From RHKX01 sp046330285 (lineage in GTDB: Bacteria; Actinomycetota; Thermoleophilia; Solirubrobacterales; 70-9): a stretch of DNA of 64,000 nt. The notes beneath the pieces are model-generated. The model searched no databases and was not told where the DNA came from. It saw nothing but the letters and a program-made list of their open reading frames with translations. The stretch spans positions 62,001 through 126,000 of the forward strand of contig JAXLSX010000004.1 in NCBI GenBank assembly GCA_046330285.1, written 5' to 3'. Position 1 is the first letter of the stretch. Each line of letters opens with the position of its first letter. The position numbers and the translations under genes are program-made. Shown here in pieces: positions 31,841 through 40,011 of the stretch.

Positions 31841-32583
31841 CGTCTGGGCTGTCGCGCCTTTCCGGTGACGTAGACCGAGTAGCCGCCCTTTTGGAGCCCG
31901 CCCTGCTTGAGCTTGAAGTCGAGGACCTGCTCGCCGATCAGCTTGCGGCTGCCGCGCGGGAGCTCGGCGGTGCCGTATACGTCACCCTCGAAGTTCGACA
32001 GGGTTCCGCGGATGTCCTTCAGGGGCGCCCAGACCGGCTTCGGGGCGATCTTGACCGAGAGCCAGCGGCCGTAGTCGGCGGCGGTGCCGCCGGGCTTGCG
32101 GATGAACTTGATCGGCAGGCTGTTGAGGCAGCCCCGGAAGTTGACGACGATGTCCCGTTCGAGCTCGCCGCAGCCCTTGACCTCACCCTTGACGACCAGC
32201 GTATAGCGGCCCGGCTGCATCGGCACGCGAAGCTTGAGCGAGGTGCGATCGTCGCGGGCCATCTTCGTGTCCCACTTCGAGCGCCCGAGCAGGTAGCCGC
32301 CGAACGTGTAGAGCTCGGCGCGCCAGTGGCGCACGGAATGACCGCCGCGGGTGACGGCGATCTTCATCTTCTTGTCGTACTGGTTTGCGAACACCTTGGG
32401 GAACTTCGAGACGACCCTCGACTGGACGTTGAGCGAGCCGCAGGCGGCGTCTGCACGGTCGGGCCCGCTCGCGCCGCCGCCTGCCATCCCGCTGAGCAGG
32501 AGGGCCGCCACCGCCGCGAGGAGCAGTGCCGCGGCCGCCGGGCCGCGTTTCGTCTTGATGTACGCGTGATTCATCGTCCCCAT
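31798..32583 (-). CDS. Secreted beta-rich protein, first gene of collagen-like operon
   Basis: This 261-residue protein has a signal peptide (about 1-46, PAAAALLLAAVAALLLSG followed by Ala-rich cleavage region) and a mature domain of mostly beta strands with paired cysteines (AACGSL, KGCGELERD, RGCLNSL, RRCGNLTK). The Gly-Tyr-Ser/Lys-rich C-terminus GGYSVYVTGKARQPRRCGN resembles a sandwich fold. The start is ATG 32583; a second ATG at 32574 is in frame. It overlaps the collagen-like gene by 43 bases. Secretion and adjacency suggest it works with the two collagen-like anchors on the cell surface. No family recognised. Confidence 0.72.
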   Translation of the reverse strand: MGTMNHAYIKTKRGPAAAALLLAAVAALLLSGMAGGGASGPDRADAACGSLNVQSRVVSKFPKVFANQYDKKMKIAVTRGGHSVRHWRAELYTFGGYLLGRSKWDTKMARDDRTSLKLRVPMQPGRYTLVVKGEVKGCGELERDIVVNFRGCLNSLPIKFIRKPGGTAADYGRWLSVKIAPKPVWAPLKDIRGTLSNFEGDVYGTAELPRGSRKLIGEQVLDFKLKQGGLQKGGYSVYVTGKARQPRRCGNLTKTTSLQFK

Positions 32584-32741
32584 TTCCCGAGACCTTTAAC
32601 CCACGTGGGCATCCCGGGTTGCGGGGGCGACTGTAGCGGCGGGGTAGGTCGCAGAAACGAATCTGGCACCTGATAGCCGCTATTGGTGGTACGGTCCCGC
32701 GGACGCTGGGAAGGAGTCCCGGCATTGAGGATGGATGGATC

Positions 32742-33620
32742 ATGATCGCAGCGGAGCTGCGCGGGGGTAACAAGCCAAGTTTGAACGAGGCGTTGGGATG
32801 GATCGGCTCCAGGGTCGACGACATCTACGGGGCCGCGATCGGCAGGCTCGAGGACGTCTGGATCGATCCCGGAACCGGCGCGCCGCGCTGGCTCCTCGTC
32901 AAGGAGGGGCGCTTCGGCGGCCGCTCCACATTGGTGCCCTTCGGTGACGCGACCGCCGGTGCCGGCCACGTCTGGGTCCCGTACGAGCGCGACGTCGTCC
33001 GCGAGGCGCCGCAGATCGAGCCGGGCGCTCCGCTGACCCAGCAGGTCGAGGCGACCCTCCGCAACCACTACGCCGCGAACGCGAGCACAGCCGTCGCCCA
33101 GGGTGCCCGCTCGGCCCGCGACCCCCGCCGGGCTCCGCAGGCGCAGCAGGCACCCCAGCCGCAGGCCGTCCGGCCGCCGGAGCAGGGTGGTACGCGTGCC
33201 ACGGTCCGTCTCGCGGCCGAGCCCGCGCCGGAGCCGGTGCCTCCGCCGCGGATGCCCGACCGGCCGCCGCCTCCCGTCACCGCGCCCCGCGAGCAGCCGC
33301 CGGCGCCCGACTACGGGTACGAAGCGCCCGCGCCCCCGCAGGTGCCGCCGGAGCAGCCCTACGCCTACAACCGTCCCGAGCCCCCGCCGCAGCAGCAGTA
33401 CGCCTACAGGCAGCCGCCCGCCGCCTACCCGTACCAGCCGCCACCGCAGCAGCAGGCGCCCCCGCCGCCACCGCCGGCCCCGGACCCGCTGGCGATCCTT
33501 TCCAGCCTTCCGCCGGGGCAGATGATCGAGATCGAGCTCTCCGGCACGCTGACGATCAGCGGCGAGCTCCGCCACATCCGTATCGTCCCGCCCGAGGGCG
33601 GGACCGGCTACCCCGGCTAG
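32742..33620 (+). CDS. PRC-barrel-like protein with long Pro-rich tail, paralogue 2
   Basis: This 292-residue protein has an N-terminal PRC-barrel-like domain (about 15-105: ALGWIGSRVDDIYGAAIGRLEDVWIDP, WLLVKEGRFGGRSTLVPFG), then a Pro/Gln/Ala-rich disordered region (about 120-245) and a short C-terminal strand-rich segment ending GELRHIRIVPPEGGTGYPG. It starts at ATG 32742, after a gap divergent from the secreted-protein operon. The domain is 50% or so identical by eye to the next gene's domain. A scaffold role for binding nucleic acid or proteins is possible; function is unknown. Confidence 0.78.
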   Translation: MIAAELRGGNKPSLNEALGWIGSRVDDIYGAAIGRLEDVWIDPGTGAPRWLLVKEGRFGGRSTLVPFGDATAGAGHVWVPYERDVVREAPQIEPGAPLTQQVEATLRNHYAANASTAVAQGARSARDPRRAPQAQQAPQPQAVRPPEQGGTRATVRLAAEPAPEPVPPPRMPDRPPPPVTAPREQPPAPDYGYEAPAPPQVPPEQPYAYNRPEPPPQQQYAYRQPPAAYPYQPPPQQQAPPPPPPAPDPLAILSSLPPGQMIEIELSGTLTISGELRHIRIVPPEGGTGYPG

Positions 33621-33715
33621 CTCCTGCGGCGCCATCCGCGGGCGCGGGTGGTACCTTGAACCGCGATCGTCGCGCTCCGTTCCAGGTGTGGCGCGACGAG
33701 GGCATTCATCCGGAT

Positions 33716-34066
33716 ATGGCGACCGCGCGGACAACACATCGGCTCTATGGAGCGACGCCTCCGAACCTGTCGGAGGCCCAGTCGTGGATCGGCTCCCGGG
33801 TCACCGACAGCCTCGGCAGCGGCCTCGGCCGCCTCGAGGACGTCTGGGTCGACGACTCCGGCGAGCCGTCGTGGCTGCTGATCCGCGAGGGCCGCTTCGG
33901 AAGCGGCAAGCACCGACTCGTGCCATTCGAGGGCGCGACGGCCGGCGGCGGTCAGGTCTGGCTGCCGCACCAGCGCGATCTCGTTCGCAGCTCGCCGGTG
34001 ATTCGCGGGCGCGAGCTCCTCACGCCGGCGCTGGACAAGCGGCTCCGCGCCCACTACGGGCGCTAG
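33716..34066 (+). CDS. PRC-barrel-like protein, paralogue 3
   Basis: This 116-residue protein is almost only the PRC-like domain: LSEAQSWIGSRVTDSLGSGLGRLEDVWVDDSG, WLLIREGRFGSGKHRLVPFEGA, VWLPHQRDLV. It is a close paralogue of the N-terminal domain at 32742 and lacks the Pro-rich tail. The preferred start is ATG 33716; a TTG at 33656 would add 20 residues. Three copies of the domain lie within 5 kb, the first being next to meaB. It converges with the GT operon on the other strand. Confidence 0.75.
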   Translation: MATARTTHRLYGATPPNLSEAQSWIGSRVTDSLGSGLGRLEDVWVDDSGEPSWLLIREGRFGSGKHRLVPFEGATAGGGQVWLPHQRDLVRSSPVIRGRELLTPALDKRLRAHYGR

Positions 34067-34094
34067 GGAGCGCCGAGACCGAGCGGGCCGCCGT

Positions 34095-35780
34095 TCAGGG
34101 GGTGGCGACGGGCTCGTCGGCGACCGAGCCGTCGGATGCTCCGGTCACCTTCAGGAGCGAGTAGCGGTCGTTGGAGACGACCGGGACCAGGCCGGGGACG
34201 TTGCCGGTGTCCGCGTTCGGATAGCGGCTCAGGATCAGGTCGGCGTCGGTCTTCTGGACGAGCATGTATCCGACCTTGCCATCGGGGTTGTCGAGGACGC
34301 CCCGCCACTCCTCGTCGCCCTTGTCGACGCGGTCGAAGAAGAGCTGCGGCTGGCCGGTCAGCGAGATGACGCCGAACGTCCGGGCGTTGTCGGTGAGGAT
34401 CTGGTTGTCGGGGATGCCCTGCTCCTCGATGTAGTCGGCCATCGACCGTTCCGGCGCGATCCCGACGACGAAGCCGCCGCGGGAGCTGGTGCCCTCCTGG
34501 TCGCTGTTGGTGGCGATCGCCCGGGTGAACGCCTGCTCGAGGTTCTGATGCGGGAACGACTCCATCTGCGACCAGCCGAGCGGCAGCGCGAGCACCGACA
34601 GAGCGACCGTCAGGGCCCAGATCAGGCCCCGCATGGATTCCGCCCGGAAGTAGACCCAGGCCATGCCCGCGGCGCCGGCGGCGAAGGCCGGGAGGGCGCT
34701 GCGGAGCTCGATCACGTCGACGGAGCCGGCGATCGCGGCCGAGGCGATTGGGAAGCCGAGCGTGATCGCGATCAGCAACGCCAGCCCGTAGCCGATCGCG
34801 TCGCGTGCGGCGAACAGGAGCAGCGGCAGGGCGACGAGGGCGACGGGGAAGACGAGCTGGATCCGGAGGACGTTGCCGACGGCGTCGGCGACGTCGAACG
34901 CCGGAGCGGCGCTGCTGGCGGCGTTGACCGGGGCCGAGTTGCCGGCCTGCGAGACCCAGGCGAACGGGTCGCCGAGGACGATCGCGTTGAAGAAGATCCA
35001 GATCCCGATCGCGTAGATGATCGGCGCCAGGAAGGCGATCACCGAGCCCTCGACCTCGACCTCGTCGCGATCCCGCTTGCTCAGCGTGATCGAGATCAGG
35101 AAGGCGATGAAGAACGCCCAGAAGATGTATTCGTACTGGGTCAGGCACGCGAGCGCGAACGCCAGCCCGCCTCCGATCAGGTACCGCGGCGATCCGTTGC
35201 GGCCCCAGCCGAGCAGGCAGAAGAGGCCGAAGGCGGCGAACATCAGCCCGGCCGCGTCGCCGGTCCCGTTCATCGCGTAGAACGCGAACATCGGGTTGAT
35301 CCCGATCAACAGGACCAGCAGGAGGCGCGGACCGCGGACCATGTCGGCCATCGCGAACATCCGGTCGAAGAAGACGAGTGCTCCCGCTCCGAACAGTGCC
35401 GAGGAAAGCGGCAGCGCCAGGCCGGAGGTGACGAGCGCCTTGACGGCGGCGAACGGGACGAGGACCAGCGTCGCGAGCGGAGCGAGCGAGAAGCCGATCG
35501 CCGCGAGCTTCGGCGGGTCGTTGTACCAGACCATGAACGCCCTGGTGAGCCGGTCGAGGGCGTCGAAGTTGACGACGTGGAGGTCGGCGACGATGTGGAA
35601 CCCGAGCAGGGTGTAGACGAGCCCGAAGCCGAAGAAGATCGCGAGCGACTCCAGGCGAGTGGCCGGCGCCGCGACCGGCTCCTCGCGGGTGACGACCGGG
35701 GGACCGGTGCGTGATCGCTCGTCGAAGGCTGGGCCGCTCTCGACCGGGACGCCGCCGATTCCGGCGGTTGCCGACTCCAT
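34095..35780 (-). CDS. Polytopic membrane protein with GT-C-like layout
   Basis: This 561-residue protein has about ten to twelve membrane helices (from about 47 to 400) and a soluble C-terminal part (about 440-561) with ITLSKRDRDE between helices. The first loop after helix 1 contains DALDRLTRAFMVWYND, which recalls the DxD/DE acceptor-site loop of GT-C glycosyltransferases such as ArnT/PMT. Its ATG overlaps the GT2 stop (TGATG). It is the last gene of the operon and would act with the GT2 enzyme in polymer or glycolipid assembly. Glycosyltransferase identity is likely, but the catalytic acidic pair could not be fixed. Confidence 0.7.
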   Translation of the reverse strand: MESATAGIGGVPVESGPAFDERSRTGPPVVTREEPVAAPATRLESLAIFFGFGLVYTLLGFHIVADLHVVNFDALDRLTRAFMVWYNDPPKLAAIGFSLAPLATLVLVPFAAVKALVTSGLALPLSSALFGAGALVFFDRMFAMADMVRGPRLLLVLLIGINPMFAFYAMNGTGDAAGLMFAAFGLFCLLGWGRNGSPRYLIGGGLAFALACLTQYEYIFWAFFIAFLISITLSKRDRDEVEVEGSVIAFLAPIIYAIGIWIFFNAIVLGDPFAWVSQAGNSAPVNAASSAAPAFDVADAVGNVLRIQLVFPVALVALPLLLFAARDAIGYGLALLIAITLGFPIASAAIAGSVDVIELRSALPAFAAGAAGMAWVYFRAESMRGLIWALTVALSVLALPLGWSQMESFPHQNLEQAFTRAIATNSDQEGTSSRGGFVVGIAPERSMADYIEEQGIPDNQILTDNARTFGVISLTGQPQLFFDRVDKGDEEWRGVLDNPDGKVGYMLVQKTDADLILSRYPNADTGNVPGLVPVVSNDRYSLLKVTGASDGSVADEPVATP

Positions 35781-37993
35781 CAGTGCTCACCCCCGGCGTC
35801 GAGCCCGTGCTCGGTCTTCTCCCAGTAGAACGGCTTGGTGAACAGCTGGTAGAAGCCCATCCAGGCGCCGATCGACATCAGACCCCAGTAGATCGGGCTG
35901 AACAGGGCGTAGCGCACGAGGTGGAAGAGGCCCCGCTGCATCGAGCCCGCCACCGCCAGGTAGGTGAAGACGAAGTTGAAGACGAAGAGCTGCAGCGAGG
36001 CCGCGTAGTAGACGAACCCCGGGAACAGGCTCTCGATCAGCCCCGACTCGGTGAACAGCCAGAGCGTCGTCAGCACCCAGAAGATCGGGTTGAGGACGAA
36101 GATGATCGTGCCGCCGATCATGAACTGGAACGACCACCAGGAGCCGAACCCGATCTCGCGCATCAGGCGCAACGGGTGGCGCATGTGGACGAGGTAGGTC
36201 TGGAAGTAGCCCTTGACCCAGCGGGAGCGCTGCCGGATCCAGTTGTGGAGCTGCGAGTTGGCCTCCTCGAGCGTGCTCGAGTTGAGGACCACGGTCTTGT
36301 AGCCGGCCTTGTGCAGCCGCAGGCCGAGATCGGCGTCCTCGGTGACGTTGAACGGGTCCCAGGCGCCGAGCTCGACCAGCGCCTCGCGGTTGAAGTGGTT
36401 CGAGGTGCCACCGAGCGGGATCGGCGAGCCCGAGGCGTCGAGGCCGGGGAGCAGCAGGTCGAACCAGAGCGCGTACTCGGTCGAGAAGAACCTCGTCAGC
36501 AGGTTCTGCTCGGTGTTGAAGTAGTTGAGCTTGCACTGCACGCAGACGACGTTGTCCTCGGAGCGCTCCCAGGACAGCAGCACCTTCTTGAGCTGGTCGG
36601 GGTCGGGCTGATCCTCGGCGTCGTAGATGACGACGAACTTGCCGGTCGCCTGCTGGATCCCGTAGTTGCACGCCTTCGGCTTCGTCTTCGGCTGGCTGTC
36701 GGGGACGATCAGGAGCTGGAAGTACGGAGGCAGGTTCGCCTCGAGGATCGCGTCGATCGTCGTGTCGTCCTCCTCCTCGCAGAGCAGGAGGATCTCGAGC
36801 TTCGCCTTCGGGTAGTCGAGGCGGGTCAGGTTCTTCGTCAGCCGCGGGACGACCGCCGCCTCGCGGAACAGCGGCACGAGGATCGTGTACCGCGGAACGT
36901 CGCGGTCGTCGATCTGCGCGACCTCCTCGGGCGTGAAGTCGAACTCCTGCCGGCGCCCGAACGAGTCGTAGAAGAGCTTGAACTTGTAGAGCGAGGCGAG
37001 CAGGTAGATGAGCACGCAGAGCGCTACGAGGAAGATCCCCGTGTTCATCGGCGAGAGAACGAATCCGGCGCAGACGAGGACGAGGAAGGTGATGAAGAAC
37101 GCGCGCTGTCCGCCGGAGAGGACGCGGTTGGCGCAATCCTCAGGGAAGCGGGTGAGCAGCTCGGTCCGGGCGGCGCGGACGTGCTCGTCGAGGTGGATCC
37201 GCCGGAGCAGCCCGTCGAGGTCCGAACGGGTGACCATGTAGCTGCGGATCCGGAGGTCGGTGAGCTCGCGGATCGCCTCGTAGGTCTCGTCGTCGAGCGG
37301 ATCGGTGATCGCGATGTAGAGCGCCTCGTCGTCGACCTCGAGCGGGATGCAGCGTCCCTCCCGCTGGAGCGCCTCGGGGACGGTCTCGAGCGCCTCCGGC
37401 GACGGCTGGACCCCCTCGAGGTCGACCAGCGGCACCCGGAGCTGATCGGCGAGTGCCGCGGCCAGGTCGCTCTCGGCGATCAGGCCCTCGTAGTAGAGGA
37501 TCTCGCCGATCCGGCTGCCGGTGCGCTGCTGGATCTCGAGCGCCGTGACGAGATCGTCCTCGCTGATCAGCCCGCGGCCGACGAGGATCTCGCCGATCCG
37601 CCCGGGGGCGACGACCGAGCCGGGCTCGGGCGGGCCGTGGGTGGGGGCCTCGGCGTCGAATCCGGGGTAGTGGCCGAGATCGCCGAAGATCCGCTCGATC
37701 GCCGCGTCGATCTGGCTCGGCGGGGCGAGCACCACCTCGATCTCCTCCGAGGTCAGCGCGAGCGCGACGTCGCGCGCCATCTCGTCGGCCGGGTCGGCCA
37801 TCGCGACGATCAGGGTGCCGCCGTCGTAGGAGACCGGAAGCATCCGGAAGTGGCGGCACACCTGCTCGGGCAGCATCTGGGCGGCCACCGGGTTGACCGG
37901 ATCGCCGCCGGCGAGCGCCGGGTCGGGCTCCAGCGAAACGGAGGGGACTCCGGTCGACGTCGCCTCGAGGTAGGGGGAATGCGTGGGGTTCAT
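35780..37993 (-). CDS. MshEN-GT2 fusion: c-di-GMP-binding domain with processive glycosyltransferase
   Basis: This 737-residue protein joins a GspE/MshE-type N-terminal part to a membrane GT2. Residues 33-102 resemble the second half of an MshEN domain. Residues 132-155 and 161-184 are the two 24-residue c-di-GMP-binding motifs (RIGEILVGRGLI.. and RIGEILYYEGLI.., each ending in Leu-x3-Leu-x2-Gln-type positions) separated by exactly five residues (156-160), as in MshE. A further MshEN C subdomain runs to about 265. Two helices (about 295-340) lead to the GT2 domain: Asp458-x-x-Asp461 (YDAED), Thr-Glu-Asp at 551-553, and the Q588-R-S-R-W592 processivity motif, with C-terminal membrane helices. 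Synthesis of a polysaccharide under c-di-GMP control is strongly indicated. Confidence 0.9.
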   Translation of the reverse strand: MNPTHSPYLEATSTGVPSVSLEPDPALAGGDPVNPVAAQMLPEQVCRHFRMLPVSYDGGTLIVAMADPADEMARDVALALTSEEIEVVLAPPSQIDAAIERIFGDLGHYPGFDAEAPTHGPPEPGSVVAPGRIGEILVGRGLISEDDLVTALEIQQRTGSRIGEILYYEGLIAESDLAAALADQLRVPLVDLEGVQPSPEALETVPEALQREGRCIPLEVDDEALYIAITDPLDDETYEAIRELTDLRIRSYMVTRSDLDGLLRRIHLDEHVRAARTELLTRFPEDCANRVLSGGQRAFFITFLVLVCAGFVLSPMNTGIFLVALCVLIYLLASLYKFKLFYDSFGRRQEFDFTPEEVAQIDDRDVPRYTILVPLFREAAVVPRLTKNLTRLDYPKAKLEILLLCEEEDDTTIDAILEANLPPYFQLLIVPDSQPKTKPKACNYGIQQATGKFVVIYDAEDQPDPDQLKKVLLSWERSEDNVVCVQCKLNYFNTEQNLLTRFFSTEYALWFDLLLPGLDASGSPIPLGGTSNHFNREALVELGAWDPFNVTEDADLGLRLHKAGYKTVVLNSSTLEEANSQLHNWIRQRSRWVKGYFQTYLVHMRHPLRLMREIGFGSWWSFQFMIGGTIIFVLNPIFWVLTTLWLFTESGLIESLFPGFVYYAASLQLFVFNFVFTYLAVAGSMQRGLFHLVRYALFSPIYWGLMSIGAWMGFYQLFTKPFYWEKTEHGLDAGGEH

Positions 37994-38013
37994 CAGCTGA
38001 GAGTTGCCTCGGG

Positions 38014-38154
38014 TCAGTCGGGGGCGGCCACCATGAAGATCACGTAGCCGACCGCGAGCACGATCAGCGGGGCGAGGACGAAGCCGACGAAGAACAGAGC
38101 CAGCCCGACGAGCAGCAGGCTGGCGAAGACGATGCTGCGCAGCGCGATGATCAC
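38014..38154 (-). CDS. 46-residue membrane peptide in GT2 operon
   Basis: The reading frame starts at GTG 38154, which overlaps the stop of the upstream gene by GTGA, and ends at 38016-38014. The peptide is almost wholly hydrophobic (one or two helices: RSIVFASLLLVGLALFFVGF and LAPLIVLAVGYVIFMVAA). It is 20 bases before the GT2 gene. Its size, coupling and composition suggest a small accessory subunit of the GT2 membrane complex, comparable in position to the small partners of synthase systems. It is shorter than typical annotation cut-offs and would be easily missed. Confidence 0.65.
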   Translation of the reverse strand: MIIALRSIVFASLLLVGLALFFVGFVLAPLIVLAVGYVIFMVAAPD

Positions 38155-38807
38155 GCGGCGGTCTCCCGGCCGGCCGGGCTCTTCTCCGGGGCCTTCGGAT
38201 CGCGCTCGTCCGCCGGCACGGACGCGGCGTCGGCGGGGTCGATCGCGGGCGGCGCGAACTCGACCAGGAGCTCGCCCTCGGGGCCGGCCGCCAGTTCCAT
38301 CGGCAGGCCCAATCGCGGCAGCTCCAGCGCCAGGTCGTAGGGACCGGTCATCCCGACCTCGATCTCGGCGCGGCCGTGACCGAAGCGGCGGACGCGGACC
38401 TCCTCGACCGCGGTCAGGCTCTCGAGGTCGTCCTCGAAGTGGCGCAGCTCGATCAGGTCGGCGAATGGTCCGGCGTCCACGTGCGCGACGCTAGTCGCGG
38501 TGCCGGATGCCGCCGGGACCGGCGGCGGCGGGAGCGGCGGCGATGCGTCCGCCGGAGCTTCCGGCGCAACCGGGGCGGTGGGTGCAGGCGGCTGGGCCGG
38601 CGCCGGCCGGCCGCCGTCGTAGGGAGGGGGCAGGATGATCGACGGCCGCGGGGCCGGGATCGGCTCGGGCACCGGGCCGCGGTTCCAGACACCCTGGGTC
38701 CGCAGCAGCTCGACGCTGTCGCGCAGCTCGTCGAGCCGCTCCTGGAGCCCGGCGATGCCGTCGAGCTCGCCCGGATCGCCGGGGATGCGATCGCCGTGAT
38801 CAGCCAC
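38151..38807 (-). CDS. Hypothetical protein with Pro-rich linker and ferredoxin-like domain
   Basis: This 218-residue protein has a short N-terminal coiled coil (GLQERLDELRDSVELLR, about 20-36), a Pro-rich linker (about 45-105), and an alpha/beta domain at about 112-190 (FADLIELRHFEDDLESLTAVEEVRVRRFGHGRAEIEVGMTGPYDLALELPRLG) with a beta-alpha-beta pattern that looks ferredoxin-like. It starts at GTG 38807, eight bases inside the PstS-like gene, and its stop overlaps the 46-residue peptide gene. It is probably cytosolic and may gate the GT2 system. No named family. Confidence 0.72.
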   Translation of the reverse strand: MADHGDRIPGDPGELDGIAGLQERLDELRDSVELLRTQGVWNRGPVPEPIPAPRPSIILPPPYDGGRPAPAQPPAPTAPVAPEAPADASPPLPPPPVPAASGTATSVAHVDAGPFADLIELRHFEDDLESLTAVEEVRVRRFGHGRAEIEVGMTGPYDLALELPRLGLPMELAAGPEGELLVEFAPPAIDPADAASVPADERDPKAPEKSPAGRETAA

Positions 38808-40011
38808 CGGTCGTCTCCGTCGTCGTCGAGGTGGTCGTGGTCGTCGGCGGCGCCGAGCCGCTCGGGGCCGTAGTCGTCGTCGCCTCGGTTCCGCCGTTGG
38901 GCTCGGAGACCGCGCCGGACGCCGCCTTGTCGTAGGCGGTCGGATCGTCGATCCGCTTCAGCTCCTGGCTGCGGATGTCGTCGCCGATCGGGATCAGCTC
39001 CTTGCGGGTCGCGAGATCCTCGGCGTTGCGCAGATAGGAGCGGAGGAACTCCTGGACCTCCTGGCGATTGAGGCTGCGCTGGGTCGTGTAGATCCGCAGC
39101 GTGCGCTCGAGCGGGTAGAGCTCGCTGGCGATCGTCTCCTCGGAGGGGAAGACGCAGCGGTTGCCGTTCTGCCCGTCGATCTCGAGGGGCCGCAGCTCCT
39201 CCTCGTAGAGCTCGTAGTAGGAGAAGCCGATGATGCCCGCGACCCCGGGGGGTGCGCCACCCGGCTGGTTCGATCCGCCGACCACCTGACGGCGGATCTG
39301 GCGGTCCTCGGGACGGGCCGCGTAATCCGAGCGGAAGTCGCCGAGCGTCGGGTCGGGAACACCGAGCACCTCCTGGCCGAACAGCGTGAAGTCGCTGTTG
39401 CCGGGCTCGGGACCGGTCGTCGTCAGCCGGATCGGGAAGAAGCTCGGGTTGACCTGGTTCCAGGAGCTGACGGGGGAGCCGGCGGCGAACATCGCCCGGA
39501 GCTGGTCGTAGCTGACGCAGTCGGCGCCGACGTCGCTCTCGTTGCGGGTGACGATGACGGCGGCGTCGAATGCGATCCGGAAGTCGACGACCTGGAGTCC
39601 GTTGGCGGAGCAGGCGGCGGCCTCGGCGTCGCTGATCTCGCGGGAGGAGTCGACCATGTCGATCTCGCCGTCGCAGAGCCTCGTGAACGCCTCGCTCTCG
39701 CCCGATCTCCCGGCGTCGACGGTCACCGCGAGGCCGCTCTGGGTCGCCTCGTTCCCGAACCGGACGATCGCGTCGTCGGTCAGCGAGCCGTCGAGCGAGC
39801 CGTCGACCCGGACCACGCCGGTGGTCGCTTCGGGAAGGTCCTGCTGGGGCTTCGCGTCGCCGGCCGCGGTGGTCGACGTCCCCTCGGTCAGGGCTCCGGC
39901 ACCGGTCGAGCTGTCGCCGCCGGTCTCGAGGTCTCCGCACGCCGCGAGTGCTGCGGCCGCGAGCGCAGCGGCAGCGGCGGCCGCTGCGCGGCGGGCGAGC
40001 CGGGCGCTCAC
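38800..40011 (-). CDS. Orphan PstS-like phosphate-type solute-binding lipoprotein
   Basis: This 403-residue lipoprotein (signal and LAAC lipobox at about 20-28) belongs to the PstS/PBP superfamily: VRVDGSLDGSLTDDAIVRFGNEAT, DMVDSSREISDAEAAACSANGLQVVDFRIAFDAAVIVTRNESDVGADCVSYDQLRAMF and GIIGFSYYELY. It ends in a Thr-rich tail that suggests glycosylation. It lacks PstC, PstA or PstB genes nearby, so the ligand may be a sugar phosphate or nucleotide. GTG 40011 overlaps the upstream stop by GTGA. It is part of the GT2 operon and may deliver or sense a phosphate-containing precursor. Confidence 0.83.
   Translation of the reverse strand: MSARLARRAAAAAAAALAAAALAACGDLETGGDSSTGAGALTEGTSTTAAGDAKPQQDLPEATTGVVRVDGSLDGSLTDDAIVRFGNEATQSGLAVTVDAGRSGESEAFTRLCDGEIDMVDSSREISDAEAAACSANGLQVVDFRIAFDAAVIVTRNESDVGADCVSYDQLRAMFAAGSPVSSWNQVNPSFFPIRLTTTGPEPGNSDFTLFGQEVLGVPDPTLGDFRSDYAARPEDRQIRRQVVGGSNQPGGAPPGVAGIIGFSYYELYEEELRPLEIDGQNGNRCVFPSEETIASELYPLERTLRIYTTQRSLNRQEVQEFLRSYLRNAEDLATRKELIPIGDDIRSQELKRIDDPTAYDKAASGAVSEPNGGTEATTTTAPSGSAPPTTTTTSTTTETTGG

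Noticed and set aside
32655..32700. TGGCAC-containing stretch resembling a sigma-54 -24 box
   Set aside because: No TTGC-type -12 box at the needed spacing, so a sigma-54 promoter is not supported.
35711..38047. A 778-codon plus-strand frame across the GT2 gene
   Set aside because: Reverse-strand shadow of the GT2 fusion, whose MshEN and GT2 motifs are unambiguous.
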